A DNA stretch of 64,000 nt, from NCBI RefSeq assembly GCF_033118175.1, contig NW_026870889.1, forward strand, positions 806,001-870,000, read 5' to 3'. Positions within the stretch are counted from its first letter, which is position 1, and each line of letters opens with the position of its first letter. Of this stretch, positions 1 to 10,331 are shown piece by piece. The notes under the pieces are model-generated. The model did not search any database, was not told the origin of the DNA, and saw only the letters and a program-made list of their open reading frames with translations. Both the position numbers and the translations under genes were made by a program. The DNA is from Dama dama. Lineage: Eukaryota > Chordata > Mammalia > Artiodactyla > Cervidae.

Positions 1-451
1 CCAGCGCACAATGCTCCCAAGCCCGGGAGAAAAGCGCATCGAGGTGGTGTTCTCTCCGGGCCCATGGAGGACCTCCCCGGCTGCCCCCAAAGGCCGGTTT
101 GCATGCATTCCCACTCGCTGTTCCCACCAGCCGCGCACAATGCTCCCAAGACCGGGAGACAAGCGCTTCGGGGTGGTGTTCTCTCCGTGCCCATGGAAGA
201 CCTCCCGGGGTGCCCCCAAAGGCCGGTTTGGAAGCACTCCGACTCGCTGTTCCCGCCATCTGCCCAAATGTTCCAAGCCCAGGAGAAAAGCGCTTCTGGG
301 TGGTGCTCTCTCCTGGCCCTTGGAAGACCTCCCCGGCTGCCTCCAAAGGCCGGTTTGCAAGCACTCCCGCCCGCTGATCCCGCCAGGCACGCACAATGCT
401 CCCAAGCCCGGGAGAAAAGCGCTTCGGGGTGGTGCTGTCTCCGGGCCCTTG
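1..451 (+). repeat. 129-bp satellite array, left edge (about 3.5 modules)
   Basis: Head-to-tail copies of the 129-bp module, entering from outside the window. A module runs from gaagacctcc to gggcccttg and carries the landmarks aaaggccggttt, gctgttcccgcc, cacaatgctcc and gggagaaaagcgc. The modules here include a subtype with a ccatgg (NcoI) junction, at about 62 and 190, and cactcgctgttc in place of cccgcccgctg. The array ends where gggcccttg is followed by the cccatgagcctggg flank of the 683-bp unit. Short open frames here are repeat artefacts. Confidence 0.93.
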
Positions 452-3400
452 CCCATGAGCCTGGGGGCCGGGCAGGGGTTCCACACTTCCAGGCCAAATC
501 AGAACTACATGCACACGTCTGTTCCTGCCCCCTGCACCGGCAGAGAGCTCGGGGGAGCCAGAGTCTGTTAGGCAGCTGCTGGGCTGGCGGCCTGTGTGGG
601 AAGGGGCAGAGCCGACCTAGGGGCAAGTTGGGCCTCTTGCTCTCCCTGCTTCCCTGAGGCTGCTGGGCCAAAGAGGTCGTGGGCATCCAGCCCCTTGCTG
701 GTCCCTTCCCTCTGACGAGGCCCTCTGAGCTCCAGCACCTTGCAGTGTGGAGACAGCCCCTGCCAGCAACCTCCTCTCCAAGGAGGCCTCAACCGAGGCC
801 TAGGCCCAGGGGTAAGGCACCAGCGGGGATGAGCCTGGGGAGGCGTCCGGGCATGTCTGGACCCAGTCCCCGCAGCGTGCCCCTTGGTGGGGCAGTACCC
901 CCGGAGGCCAGAAAGGTCTGGGCAAGGCTGGCCAGGGGCACGGGCCCTGCTGGGTCCTACCCCTGTCCTGTGGGGCCTCTGAGCACAACCGGCCCTCTCC
1001 CGCTGGAAGACCTCCCCGGCTGCCTCCAAAGGCCGGTTTGCCAACACTCCCGCCCGCTGTTCCCACCAGGCGCGCACAATGCTCCCAAGCCCGGGAGAAA
1101 AGCGATTCGGGGTGGTGCTCTCTCCGGGCCCTTGCCCCTGAGCCTGGGGGCCATGCAGGGGGTCCACACTCCCAGGCTAAGGCAAAACCACATGCACACG
1201 TCTGTTCCTGCCCCCTGCACCGACAGAGGGCTCGGGGGAGCCAGAGTCTGTCAGGCAGGTGCTGGGCTGGCCGCCTGTGTGGGAAGGGGCAGAGCCGACC
1301 TAGGGGCAAGTTGGGCCTCTTGCTCTCCCTGCTGCCCTGAGGCTGCTGGGCCAATGAGGTCTTGGACATCCAGCCCCTTGCTGGTCCCTTCCCTCTGACG
1401 AGGCCCTCTGAGCTCCAGCACCTTGCAGTGTGGAGACAGCCCCTGCCAGCAACCTCCTCTCCAAGGAGGCCTCAACCGAGGCCTAGGCCCAGGGGAAAGG
1501 CACCAGCGGGGATGAGCCTGGGGAGGCGCCCGGGCATGTCTGGACCCAGTTCCCGCAGCCTGCCCCTTGGTGGGGCAGTACCCCCGGAGGCCAGGAAGGT
1601 CTGGGCAAGGCTGGCCAGGGGCAGGGGCCCTGCTGGGTTCTGCCCCTGGCCTGTGGGGCCTCTGAGCACAAGCGGCCCTCTCCCGCTGGAAACCTCCCCG
1701 GCTGCCTCCAAATGCCGGTTTGCCAACACTCCCGCCCGATGTTCCCGCCAGGCACGCACAATGCTTCCAAGCCCGGGAGAAAAGCGCTTCGGTGTGGTGC
1801 TCTGTCCGGGCCCTTGCCCCTGAGCCTGGGGGCCAGGCAGGGGATCCACACTCCCAGGCCAAGGCAGAACCACATGCACACGTCTGTTCCTGCCCCCTCC
1901 ATCGGCAGAGAGCTGGGGGAAGCCAGAGTCTGTCAGGCAGCTGCTGGGCTGGCGGCCTGTGTGGGAAGGGGCAGAGCCGACCTAGGGGCAAGTTAGGCCT
2001 CTTGCTCTCCCTGCTGCCCTGAGGCTGCTGGGCCAAAAGGTCTTGGGCATCCAGCCCCTTGCTGGTCCCTTCCCTCTGACGAGGCCCTCTGAGCTCCAGC
2101 ACCTTGCAGTGTGGAGACAGCCCCTGCCAGCAACCTCCTCTCCAAGGAGGCCTCAACCGAGGCCTAGGCCCAGGGGAAATGCACCAGCGGCGATGATCCT
2201 GGGGAGGCGCCCGGGAATGTCTGGACCCAGTCCCCGCAGCCTGCCCCTTGGTGGGGCAGTACCCCCGGAGGCCAGGAAGGTCTGGGCAAGGCTGGCCAGG
2301 GGCAGGGGCCCTGCTGGGTCCTGCCCCTGGCCTGTGGGGCCTCTGAGCACAAGCGGCCCTCTACCGCTGGAAACCTCCCCGGTTGCCTACAACGGCCGGT
2401 TTTCCAACACTCCCCTCCGCCTGACAGACAGCCAGAGTCTGTCAGGCGGCTGGCCTCAACCGAGGCCTAGGCCCAGGGGAAAGGCACCAGCGGGGATGAG
2501 CCTGGGGAGGCGCCCGGGCATGTCTGGACCCAGTCCCCGCCGCCTGCCCTTTCGTAGGGCAGTACCCCCGGAGGTCAGGAAGGTCTGGGCAAGGCTGGTC
2601 AGGGGCAGGGGCCCTGCTGGGTCCTGCCCCTGGCCTGTGGGGCCTCTGAGCACAACCGGCCCTCTCCCGCTGGAAGACCTCCCCGGCTGCCTCCAAAGGC
2701 CGATTTTCAACACTCTCGCCCGCTGTTCCCGCCAGGCACGCACAGTGCTCCCAAGCCCGGGAGAAAAGCGCTTCGGGGTGGTGCTCTCACTGGGCCCTTG
2801 CCCCTGAGCCACGGGGCAATGCAGGGGGAACACACTCCCAGGCCAAGGCAGAACCACATGCACACGTCTGTTCCTGCCCCCTGCACCGGCAAAGAGCTCC
2901 GGGGAGCCAGAGTCTGTCAGGCAGCTGCTGGGCTGGCCGCCTGTGTGGGAAGGGGCAGAGCCGACCTAGGGGCAAGTTGGGCCTCTTGCTCTCCCTGCTG
3001 CCCTGAGGCTGCTGGGCCAAAGAGGTCTTGGGCATCCAGCCCCTTGCTGGTCCCTTCCCTCTGACGAGGCCCTCTGAGCTCCAGCACCTTGCAGTGTGGA
3101 GACAGCCCCTGCCAGCAACCTCCTCTCCAAGGAGGCCTCAACCGAGGCCTAGGCCCAGGGGAAAGGCACCAGCGAGGATGAGCCTAGGGAGGCGCCCGGG
3201 CATGGCTGTACCCAGTCCCCGCAGCCTGCCCCTTGGTGGGGCAGTACCCCCGGAGGCCAGGTATGTCTGGGCAAGGCTGGCCAGGGGCAGGGGCCCTGCT
3301 GGGTCCTGCCCCTGGCCTGTGGGTCCTCTGAGCACAACCGGCACTCTCCCGCTGGAAGACCTCCCGGGCTGACTCCAAAGGCCGATTTGCCATCACTCCC

Positions 3401-4037
3401 GCCCGCTGTTCCTGCCAGGCACGCACAATGCTCCCAAGCCCGGGAGAAAAGTGCTTCGGGGTGGTGCTCTCACCGGGCCCTTGCCCCTGAGCCTGGGGGC
3501 AATGCAGGGGGAACACACTCCCAGGCCAAGGCAGAACCACATGCACCCGTCTGTTCCTGCCCCTTTCACCGGCAGAGAGCTCGGGGGAGCCAGACTCTGC
3601 CAGGCAGCTGCTGGGTTGGCTGCCTGTGTGGGAAGGGGCAGAGCCGACCTAGGGGCAAGTTGGGCCTCTTACTCTCCCTGCTGCCCTGAGTCTGCTGAGC
3701 CAAAGAGGTCTTGGGCATCCAGCCCCTTGCTGGTCCCTTCCCGCTGAGGAGGCCCTCTGAGCTCCAGGACCTTGCAGTGTGGAGACAGACCCTGCCAGCA
3801 ACCTCCTCTCCAAGGAGGCCTTAACCGAGGCCTAGGCCCAGGGGAAAAGCACCAGCGGGGATGAGACTGGGGAGGCGCCCGGGCATGTCTGGACCCAGTC
3901 CCCGCAGCCTGCCCCTTGGTGGGGCAGTACCCCCGGAGGCCAGGAAGGTCTGGGCAAGGCTGGCCAGGGGCAGGGGCCCTGCTGGGTCCTGCCCCTGTCC
4001 TGTGGGGCCTCTGAGCACAACCGGCCCTCTCCCGCTG
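452..4037 (+). repeat. 683-bp composite satellite units, left block
   Basis: The block begins with the right part of one unit (452-678). Units then start, at the landmark ggcatccagcc, at about 679, 1362, 2043, 3028 and 3711. Spacings are 683, 681, 985 and 683 bp. The 985-bp interval is two units with a net loss of about 381 bp; the scar is listed separately. Each intact unit holds one 129-bp module followed by a 554-bp remainder. Copies differ from one another by several percent by eye, so this block looks older than the right half of the main array. Confidence 0.93.
2417..2449. other. Deletion junction with perfect inverted repeat (fold-back scar)
   Basis: Bases 2417-2429 (ccgcctgacagac) are the exact reverse complement of 2437-2449 (gtctgtcaggcgg), separated by the 7-base spacer agccaga. 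The right arm and spacer are the normal gccagagtctgtcagg sequence of the 683-bp unit, displaced from its usual place. The left arm has no counterpart in other units. On the left the sequence breaks off inside a 129-bp module after aacactccc. On the right it jumps into the cctcaaccgaggcc region of the next unit. About 381 bp are missing relative to two full units. The arrangement suggests template-switch or snap-back repair; that mechanism is inferred. Confidence 0.8.
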
Positions 4038-5710
4038 GAAGACCTCCCCGGCTGCCTCCAAAGGCTGGTTTGCAAGCACTCCCGCCCGCTGTTCCCACCA
4101 GGCACGCACAATGCTCCCAAGCCCGGGAGAAAAGCGCTTCGTTTTGGTGCTCTCCCCGGCCCTTGGAAGACCTCCCCGGCTGCCTCCAATGGCAGGTTTG
4201 CAAGCACTCATGCCCGCTGTTCCCGCCAGCCGCGCACAATGCTCCTAAGTCCAGGAGAAAAGCGCTTCGGGGTGGTGCTCTCTCCGGGCACTTTCAAGAC
4301 CTCCCCGGCTGCCTCCAAAGGCCGGTTTGTAAGTACTCATTCCCGCTGCTTCCGCCAGCCACGCACAATGCTCCCAAGCCCGGGAGAAAAGCATTTTGGG
4401 GTGGTGCTCTCTCCGGGCCCTTGGAAGACCTCCCCGGCTGCCTCCAAAGGCCGGTTTGTAAGCACTCATGTCCGCTGTTCCCGACAGCCGCACACAATGC
4501 TCCCAAGCCCGGGAGAAAAGCATTTTGGGGTGGTGATCAGTCCGGGCCCTTAGAAGACCTCCCCGGCTGCCTCCAAAGGACAGTTTGCAAGCACTCATGC
4601 CCGCTGTTCCCGCCAGCCGCGCACAATGCTCCCAAGACCGTGAGAAAAGCGCTTCGGGGTGGTGTTCTCTCCGGGACCATGGAGGAGGTCCCCGGCTGCC
4701 CCCAAAGGCCGGTTTGCAAGCACTCCCACTCGCTGTTCCCGCCAGCCACACACAATGTTCCAAAACCCCGGAGAAAAGCGCTTCGGGGTGGTGCTCTCTC
4801 CGGGCCCTTGGAAGACTTCTCTGGCTGCCTCCAAAGGCCGGTTTGCAAGAATTCCCTCCCGCTGTTCCACCAGCCGCACACAATGCTCCAAAACCCGAGA
4901 GAAAAGCGCTTCGAGGTGGTGCTCTCTCCGGGCCTTTGGAAGACCTCCCCGGCTGCCTCCAAAGGCCGGTTTGCAAGGACTCCTTCCTGCTGTTACCGCC
5001 AGGCACGCACAAAGCTCCCAATCCCGGGAGAAAAGTGCTTCGGGATGGTGCTCTCTCCGGGCCCTTGGAAGACCTCCCCGGCTACCTCCAAAGGCGGGTT
5101 TGCAAGTACTCATTCCCGCTGTTCCCGCCAGCTGCGCACAATGCTCCCAAGCCCGGGAGAAAAGCATTTTGGGGTGGTGCTCTCTCCGGGCCCTTGGAAG
5201 ACCACCCCGGCTGCCTCAAAAGGCTGGTTTGCAAGCACTCAGGCCCGCTGTTCCCGCCAGCCGCGTACACTGCTCCCTAGACCGGGAGAAAAGCATTTTG
5301 GCGTGGTGCTCACTCCGGGCCCTTGAAAGACCTGCCCGGCTGCCTCCAACGTCCGGTTTGCAAGAACTCATGCCCGCTGTTCCCGCCAGCTGCGCACAAT
5401 GCTCACAAGGCCGGAAGAAATGCGCTTCGGGGTGGTGTTCTCTCCGTGCCCATGCAGGACCTCCCCGGCTACCCCCAAAGGCCGGTTTGCAATCACGCCC
5501 ACTCACTGTTCCGGCCAGCCACGCACATGCTCCAAAACATGGGAGAGAAGCGCTTTGGGGTGGTTCTCTCTCCCGGCCCTTGGAAGACTTCCCCGGCTGC
5601 CCCTAAAGGCCGGTTTGCAAGCATTCCCACTAGCTGTTCCCGCCAGCCATGCAAATGCTCCCAAGCCGGGGGGAAAAGCATTTTGGGGTGCTGCTCTCTC
5701 CGGGCCCTTG
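4038..5710 (+). repeat. 129-bp satellite array, 13 modules
   Basis: The length is 1,673 bp, 13 x 129 minus 4. The array begins exactly where the module of a 683-bp unit begins (gctggaagacc) and ends at gggcccttg before cccctgtgcctgg, so it is one unit's module expanded in place. Module subtypes appear in fixed order: an actttcaagacc / gtaagtactc type near 4290, an actcatgtccg / gacagccgcac type near 4460, a gatcagtccgg junction near 4535, a ccatggagg junction near 4678, and a gaattc (EcoRI) type at 4849. Open frames of up to 418 codons cross the array because 129 is divisible by three. Confidence 0.95.
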
Positions 5711-6946
5711 CCCCTGTGCCTGGGGGCCAGGCAGGGGATCCACACTCCCAGGCCAAGTCAGAACCACATGCACACGTTTGTTCCTGCCCTCTGCACCGGC
5801 AGAGAGCTCGGGGGAGCCAGAGTCGGCCAGGCAGCTGCTGGGCTGGCCGCCTGTGTGGGAAGGGGCAGAACCGACCTAGGGGCAAGTTGGGCCTCTTGCT
5901 CTCCCTGCTGCCCTGAGGCTGCTGGGCCAAAGAGGTCTTGGGCATCCAGCCCTTTGCTGGTCCCTTCCCTCTGACGAGGCCCTCTGAGCTCCAGCACCTT
6001 GCAGTGTGGAGACAGCCCCTGCCAGCAACCTCCTCTCCAAGGAGGCCTCAACCGAGGCCTAGGCCCAGGGGAAAGGCACCAGCGGGGATGAGCCTGGGGA
6101 GGCGCCCGGGCATGTCTGGACCCAGTCCCCGCAGCCTGCCCCTTGGTGGGGCAGTACCCCCGGAGGCCAGGAAGGTCTGGGCAAGGCTGGCCAGTGGCAG
6201 GGGCCCTGCTGGGTTCTGCCCCAGGCCTGTGGGGCCTCTGAGCACAACCGGCCCTCTCCCACTGGAAGACCTCCCCGGCTGACTCTAAAGGCCGGTTTGC
6301 CAACACTCCCGCCCGCTGTTCCCGCCAGGCACGCACAATGCTCCCAAGCCTGGGAGAAAAGCGCTTCGGGGTGTTGCTCTCTCCGGGCCCTTGCCCCGGA
6401 GCCTGGGGTCCAGGCAGTGGGTCCACACTCCCAGACCAAGGCAGAACCACATGCACACGTCTGTTCCTGACCCCTGCACCGGCAGAGAGCTCGGGGGAGC
6501 CAGAGTCTGTCAGGCAGCTGCTGGGCTGGCCGCCTCTGTGGGAAGGAGTAGAGGCGACCTAGGGGCAAGTTGGGCCTCTTCCTCTCCCTGCTGCCCTGAG
6601 GCTGCTAGGCCAAAGACGTCTTGTGCATCCAGCCCCTTGTTGGTCCCTTCCCGCTGACGAGGCCCTCTGAGCTCTAGCACCTTGCAGTGTGGAGACAGCC
6701 CCTGCCAGCAACCTCCTCTCCAAGGAGGCCTCAACCGAGGCCTAGGCCCTGGGGAAAGGCACCAGCGGGGATGAGCCTGGGGAGGCGCCCGGCCATGTCT
6801 GGACCCAGTCCCCGCAGCCTGCCCCTTGGTGGGGCAGTACCCCCGGAGGCCAGGAAGGTCTGGGCAAGGCTGACAGGGGCAGGGACACTGCTGGGTCCTG
6901 CCCCTGGCCTGTGGCGCCTCTGAGCACAACCGGCCCTCTCCCACTG
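5711..6946 (+). repeat. 683-bp composite units between two 129-bp arrays
   Basis: The block holds the right part of the unit expanded at 4038-5710, a full unit starting near 5938, and the left part of a unit starting near 6621. The two starts are 683 bp apart. The right-hand unit has ttgtgcatcc for the usual ttgggcatcc and is interrupted at its module by the next 129-bp array. Nothing other than satellite is seen. Confidence 0.93.
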
Positions 6947-7581
6947 GAAGACCTCCCCGGCTGCCTCCAAAGTCCTGTTTGCGAACACTCCCGCCCGCTG
7001 TTCACGACACGCTCGCACAATGCTCCCAAGACCGGGAGAAAAGTGCTTCGGGGTGGTGCTCTCTCCGGGCCCTTTGAAGACCTCCCCGGCTGCCTCCAAA
7101 GGCCCGTTTGCAAGCACTCCCGCCCGCTGTTCCCGCCAGCCTCGCACAATGCTCCCAAGACCGGGAGAAAAGTGCTTCGGGGTGGTGCTCTCTCCGGGCC
7201 CTTGGAAGACCTCCCAGGCTGCCCCCAAAGGCCGGTTTGCAAGCACTCCCACTCGCTGTTCCCGCCAGCCACGCACAATCCTCCAAAACCCCGGAGAAAA
7301 GCGCTTCGGGGTGGTGTTCTCTCCGTGCCCATGGAAGACCTCCCGGGGTGCCCCCAAAGGCCGGTTTGGAAGCACTCCCACTCGCTGTTCCCGCCATCCG
7401 CGCAAATGTTCCAAGCCCGGGAGAAAAGCGCTTCTGGGTGGTGCTCTCTCCTGGCCCTTGGAAGACTTCCCCGGCTGCCTCCAAAGGCCGGTTTGCAAGC
7501 ACTCCCGCCCGCTGTTCCCACCAGCCACGCACAATGCGCCCAAGCCCGGGAGAAAAGCATTTTGGGGTGGTGCTCACACCA

Positions 7582-8460
7582 GGCCCTGGAAGACCTCCCC
7601 GGCTGCCTCCAAAGGACGGTTTTCAAGCACTCCTGCCTGCTGTTCCCGCCACCCGCGCACAATGCTCCCAAGCCCGGGAGAAAAGCGCTTCGGGGTGGTG
7701 CTCTCTACAGGCCCTTGGAAGACCTCCCCGGCTGCCTCCAAAGGCCGGTTTGCAAGGACTCCTTCCTGCTGTTCCCGCCAGCCACGCACAATGCTCCCAA
7801 GCCCGGGAGAAAAGCATTTTGTGGTGGTGCTCACTCCGGGCCCTTGGAAGACCTCCCCGGCTGCCTCCAAAGGCCAGTTTGCAAGCACTCCTGCCTGCTG
7901 TTCCCGCCAGCCGCGCACAATGCTCCCAAGCCCGGGAGAAAGGCGCTTCGGGGTGGTGCTCTCTCCGGGCACTTTCAAGACCTCCCCGGCTGCCTCCAAA
8001 GACCGGTTTGTAAGTACTCATTCCCGCTGCTTCCGCCAGCCACGCACAATGCTCCCAAGCCCGGGAGAAAAGCATTTTGGGGTGGTGCTCTCTCCGGGCC
8101 CTTGGAAGACCTCCCCGGCTGCCTCCAAAGGCCGGTTTGTAAGCACTCATGTCCGCTGTTCCCGACAGCCGCACACAATGCTCCCAAGCCCGGGAGAAAA
8201 GCATTTTGGGGTGGTGATCAGTCTGGGCCCTTAGAAGACCTCCCCGGCTGCCTCCAAAGGACAGTTTGCAAGCACTCATGCCCGCTGTTCCCGCCAGCCG
8301 CGCACAATGCTCCCAAGACCGTGAGAAAAGCGCTTCGGGGTGGTGTTCTCTCCGGGACCATGGAGGACGTCCCCGGCTGCCCCCAAAGGCCGGTTTGCAA
8401 GCACTCCCACTCGCTGTTCCCGCCAGCCACACACAATGTTCCAAAACCCCGGAGAAAAGC
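7582..8460 (+). repeat. Nine-module duplication in the 129-bp array, copy 1
   Basis: The segment starts at ggccctggaagacc followed by the aaaggacggttttc subtype. It passes through the aaggactccttcc, agtttgcaagcactcctgcc, actttcaagacc, gacagccgcac and gatcag subtypes in order. The same order recurs about 1,159 bp downstream, nine modules less two bases. Copy 1 has gatcagtctggg and cccttagaag where copy 2 has gatcagtccggg and cccttggaag. Boundaries were set by eye. Confidence 0.8.
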
Positions 8461-8740
8461 GCTTCGGGGTGGTGCTCTCTCCCTGCCCTTGGAAGACTTC
8501 TCTGGCTGCCTCCAAAGGCCGGTTTGCAAGAATTCCATCCCGCTGTTCCACCAGCCGCACACAATGCTGCAAAACCCGAGAGAAAAGCGCTTCGAGGTGG
8601 TGTTCTCTCCGGGCCCTTGGAAGACCTCCCCGGCTGCCTCCAAAGGCCGGTTTGCAAGCACTCCCGCCCGCTGTTCCCACCAGCCACCCACAATGCGCCC
8701 AAGCCCGGGAGAAAAGCATTTTGGGGTGGTGCTCACACCG

Positions 8741-9620
8741 GGCCCTGGAAGACCTCCCCGGCTGCCTCCAAAGGACGGTTTTCAAGCACTCCTGCCTGCT
8801 GTTCCCGCCTCCCGCGCACAATGCTCCCAAGCCCGGGAGAAAAGCGCTTCGGGGTGGTGCTCTCTACAGGCCCTTGGAAGACCTGCCCGGCTGCCTCCAA
8901 AGGCCGGTTTGCAAGGACTCCTTCCTGCTGTTCCCGCCAGCCACGCACAATGCTCCCAAGCCCGGGAGAAAAGCATTTTGGGGTGGTGCTCACTCCGGGC
9001 CCTTGGAAGACCTCCCCGGCTGCCTCCAAAGGCCAGTTTGCAAGCACTCCTGCCTGCTGTTCCCGCCAGCCGCGCACAATGCTCGAAGCCCGGGAGAAAG
9101 GCGCTTCGGGGTGGTGCTCTCTCCGGGCACTTTCAAGACCTCCCCGGCTGCCTCCAAAGGCCGGTTTGTAAGTACTCATTCCCGCTGCTTCCGCCAGCCA
9201 CGCACAATGCTCCCAAGCCCGGGAGAAAAGCATTTTGGGGTGGTGCTCTCTCCGGGCCCTTGGAAGACCTCCCCGGCTGCCTCCAAAGGCCGGTTTGTAA
9301 GCACTCATGTCCGCTGTTCCCGACAGCCGCACACAATGCTCCCAAGCCCGGGAGAAAAGCATTTTGGGGTGGTGATCAGTCCGGGCCCTTGGAAGACCTC
9401 CCCGGCTGCCTCCAAAGGACAGTTTGCAAGCACTCATGCCCGCTGTTCCCGCCAGCCGCGCACAATGCTCCCAAGACCGTGAGAAAAGCGCTTCGGGGTG
9501 GTGTTCTCTCCGGGACCATGGAGGACGTCCCCGGCTGCCCCCAAAGGCCGGTTTGCAAGCACTCCCACTCGCTGTTCCCGCCAGCCACACACAATGTTCC
9601 AAAACTCCGGAAAAAAGCGC
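8741..9620 (+). repeat. Nine-module duplication in the 129-bp array, copy 2
   Basis: This has the same ordered subtypes as 7582-8460. It differs by a three-base loss near 9083 (aatgctcgaagcc for aatgctcccaagcc) and scattered substitutions. Correspondence is lost after about 9620, where this copy enters the shared array terminus and copy 1 enters the EcoRI-bearing subtype near 8530. Confidence 0.8.
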
Positions 9621-10109
9621 TTCGGGGTGGTGCTCTCTCCCGGCCCTTGGAAGACTTCCCCGGCTGCCCCTAAAGGCCTGTTTGCAAGCATTCCCACTAG
9701 CTGTTCCCGCCAGCCATGCAAATGCTCCCAAGCCGGGGGGAAAAGCATTTTGGGGTGGTGATCTCTCCGGGCCCTTGCCCCTGTGCCTGGGTGCCAGGCA
9801 GGGGGTCCACACTCCCAGGCCAAGTCAGAACCATATGCACACATTTGTTCCTGCCCTCTGCACCGGCAGAGAGCTCGGGGGAGCCAGAGTCTGTCAGGCA
9901 GGTGCTGGGCTGGCTGCCTGTGTGGGAAGGGGCAGAGGCGACCTAGGGGCAAGTTGGGCCTCTTGCTTTCCCTGCTGCCCTGAGGCTGCTGGGCCAAAGA
10001 GGTCTTGGGCATCCAGCCCCTTGCTGGTCCCTTCCCTCTGACGAGGCCCTCTGAGCTCCAGCATCTCGCAGTGTGGAGACAGCCCCTGCCAGCAACCTCC
10101 TCTCCAAGG

Positions 10110-10127
10110 AGGCCTCAACCGAGGCCT
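10110..10127. repeat. Short perfect inverted repeat in each unit (representative)
   Basis: aggcctc (10110-10116) and gaggcct (10121-10127) are reverse complements separated by aacc. The motif recurs in nearly every 683-bp unit, followed by the 10-base palindrome ggcctaggcc. Units in the right half often read ccttaaccgagg, which weakens the stem. It could form a small hairpin or cruciform; no function is shown. Confidence 0.75.
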
Positions 10128-10255
10128 AGGCCCAGGGGAAAGGCACCAGCGGGGATGAGCCTGGGGAGGCGCCTGGGCATCTCTGGACCCAGTCCCCGCA
10201 GCCTGCCCCTTGGTGGGCCAGTACCCCCGGAGGCCAGGAAGGTCTGGGCAAGGCT

Positions 10256-10294
10256 GGCCAGGGGCAGGGGCCCTGCTGGGTCCTGCCCCTGGCC
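10256..10294. repeat. 39-bp hairpin-forming inverted repeat (representative)
   Basis: Arms ggccaggggcagg and cctgcccctggcc pair perfectly over 13 bp around a 13-base loop. It occurs at the same place in most 683-bp units. In several unit types (for example near 22570, 36225 and 45780) the right arm reads ctgtcctg or ctgtcttg instead of ctggcctg, and the left arm does not change to match. Pairing is therefore not maintained by compensating change, so a conserved RNA structure is unlikely. The left arm contains gggcagg, resembling the minisatellite core. Confidence 0.75.
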
Positions 10295-10331
10295 TGTGGG
10301 GCCTCTGAGCACAACCGGCCCTCTCCCACTG

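Larger units (their letters stand above)
6947..9777 (+). repeat. 129-bp satellite array, 22 modules
   Basis: The length is 2,831 bp, 22 x 129 minus 7. Like the 4038-5710 array, it begins exactly at the gaagacc start of a unit's module and ends at gggcccttg before cccctgtgcctgg. Its last two modules, including ctagctgttcc and agccggggggaaaag, match the last two of the 4038-5710 array, so the two arrays share a right end. A nine-module segment is tandemly duplicated inside it (7582-8460 and 8741-9620). The longest open frame of the window (6911-9673, 920 codons, + strand) lies here, but other frames on both strands are also open and I do not call it a gene. Confidence 0.95.

Noticed and set aside
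1990..2000. Telomere-like gttagg
   Set aside because: A single-base variant of the usual gcaagttgggcc in one unit, not a telomeric repeat.
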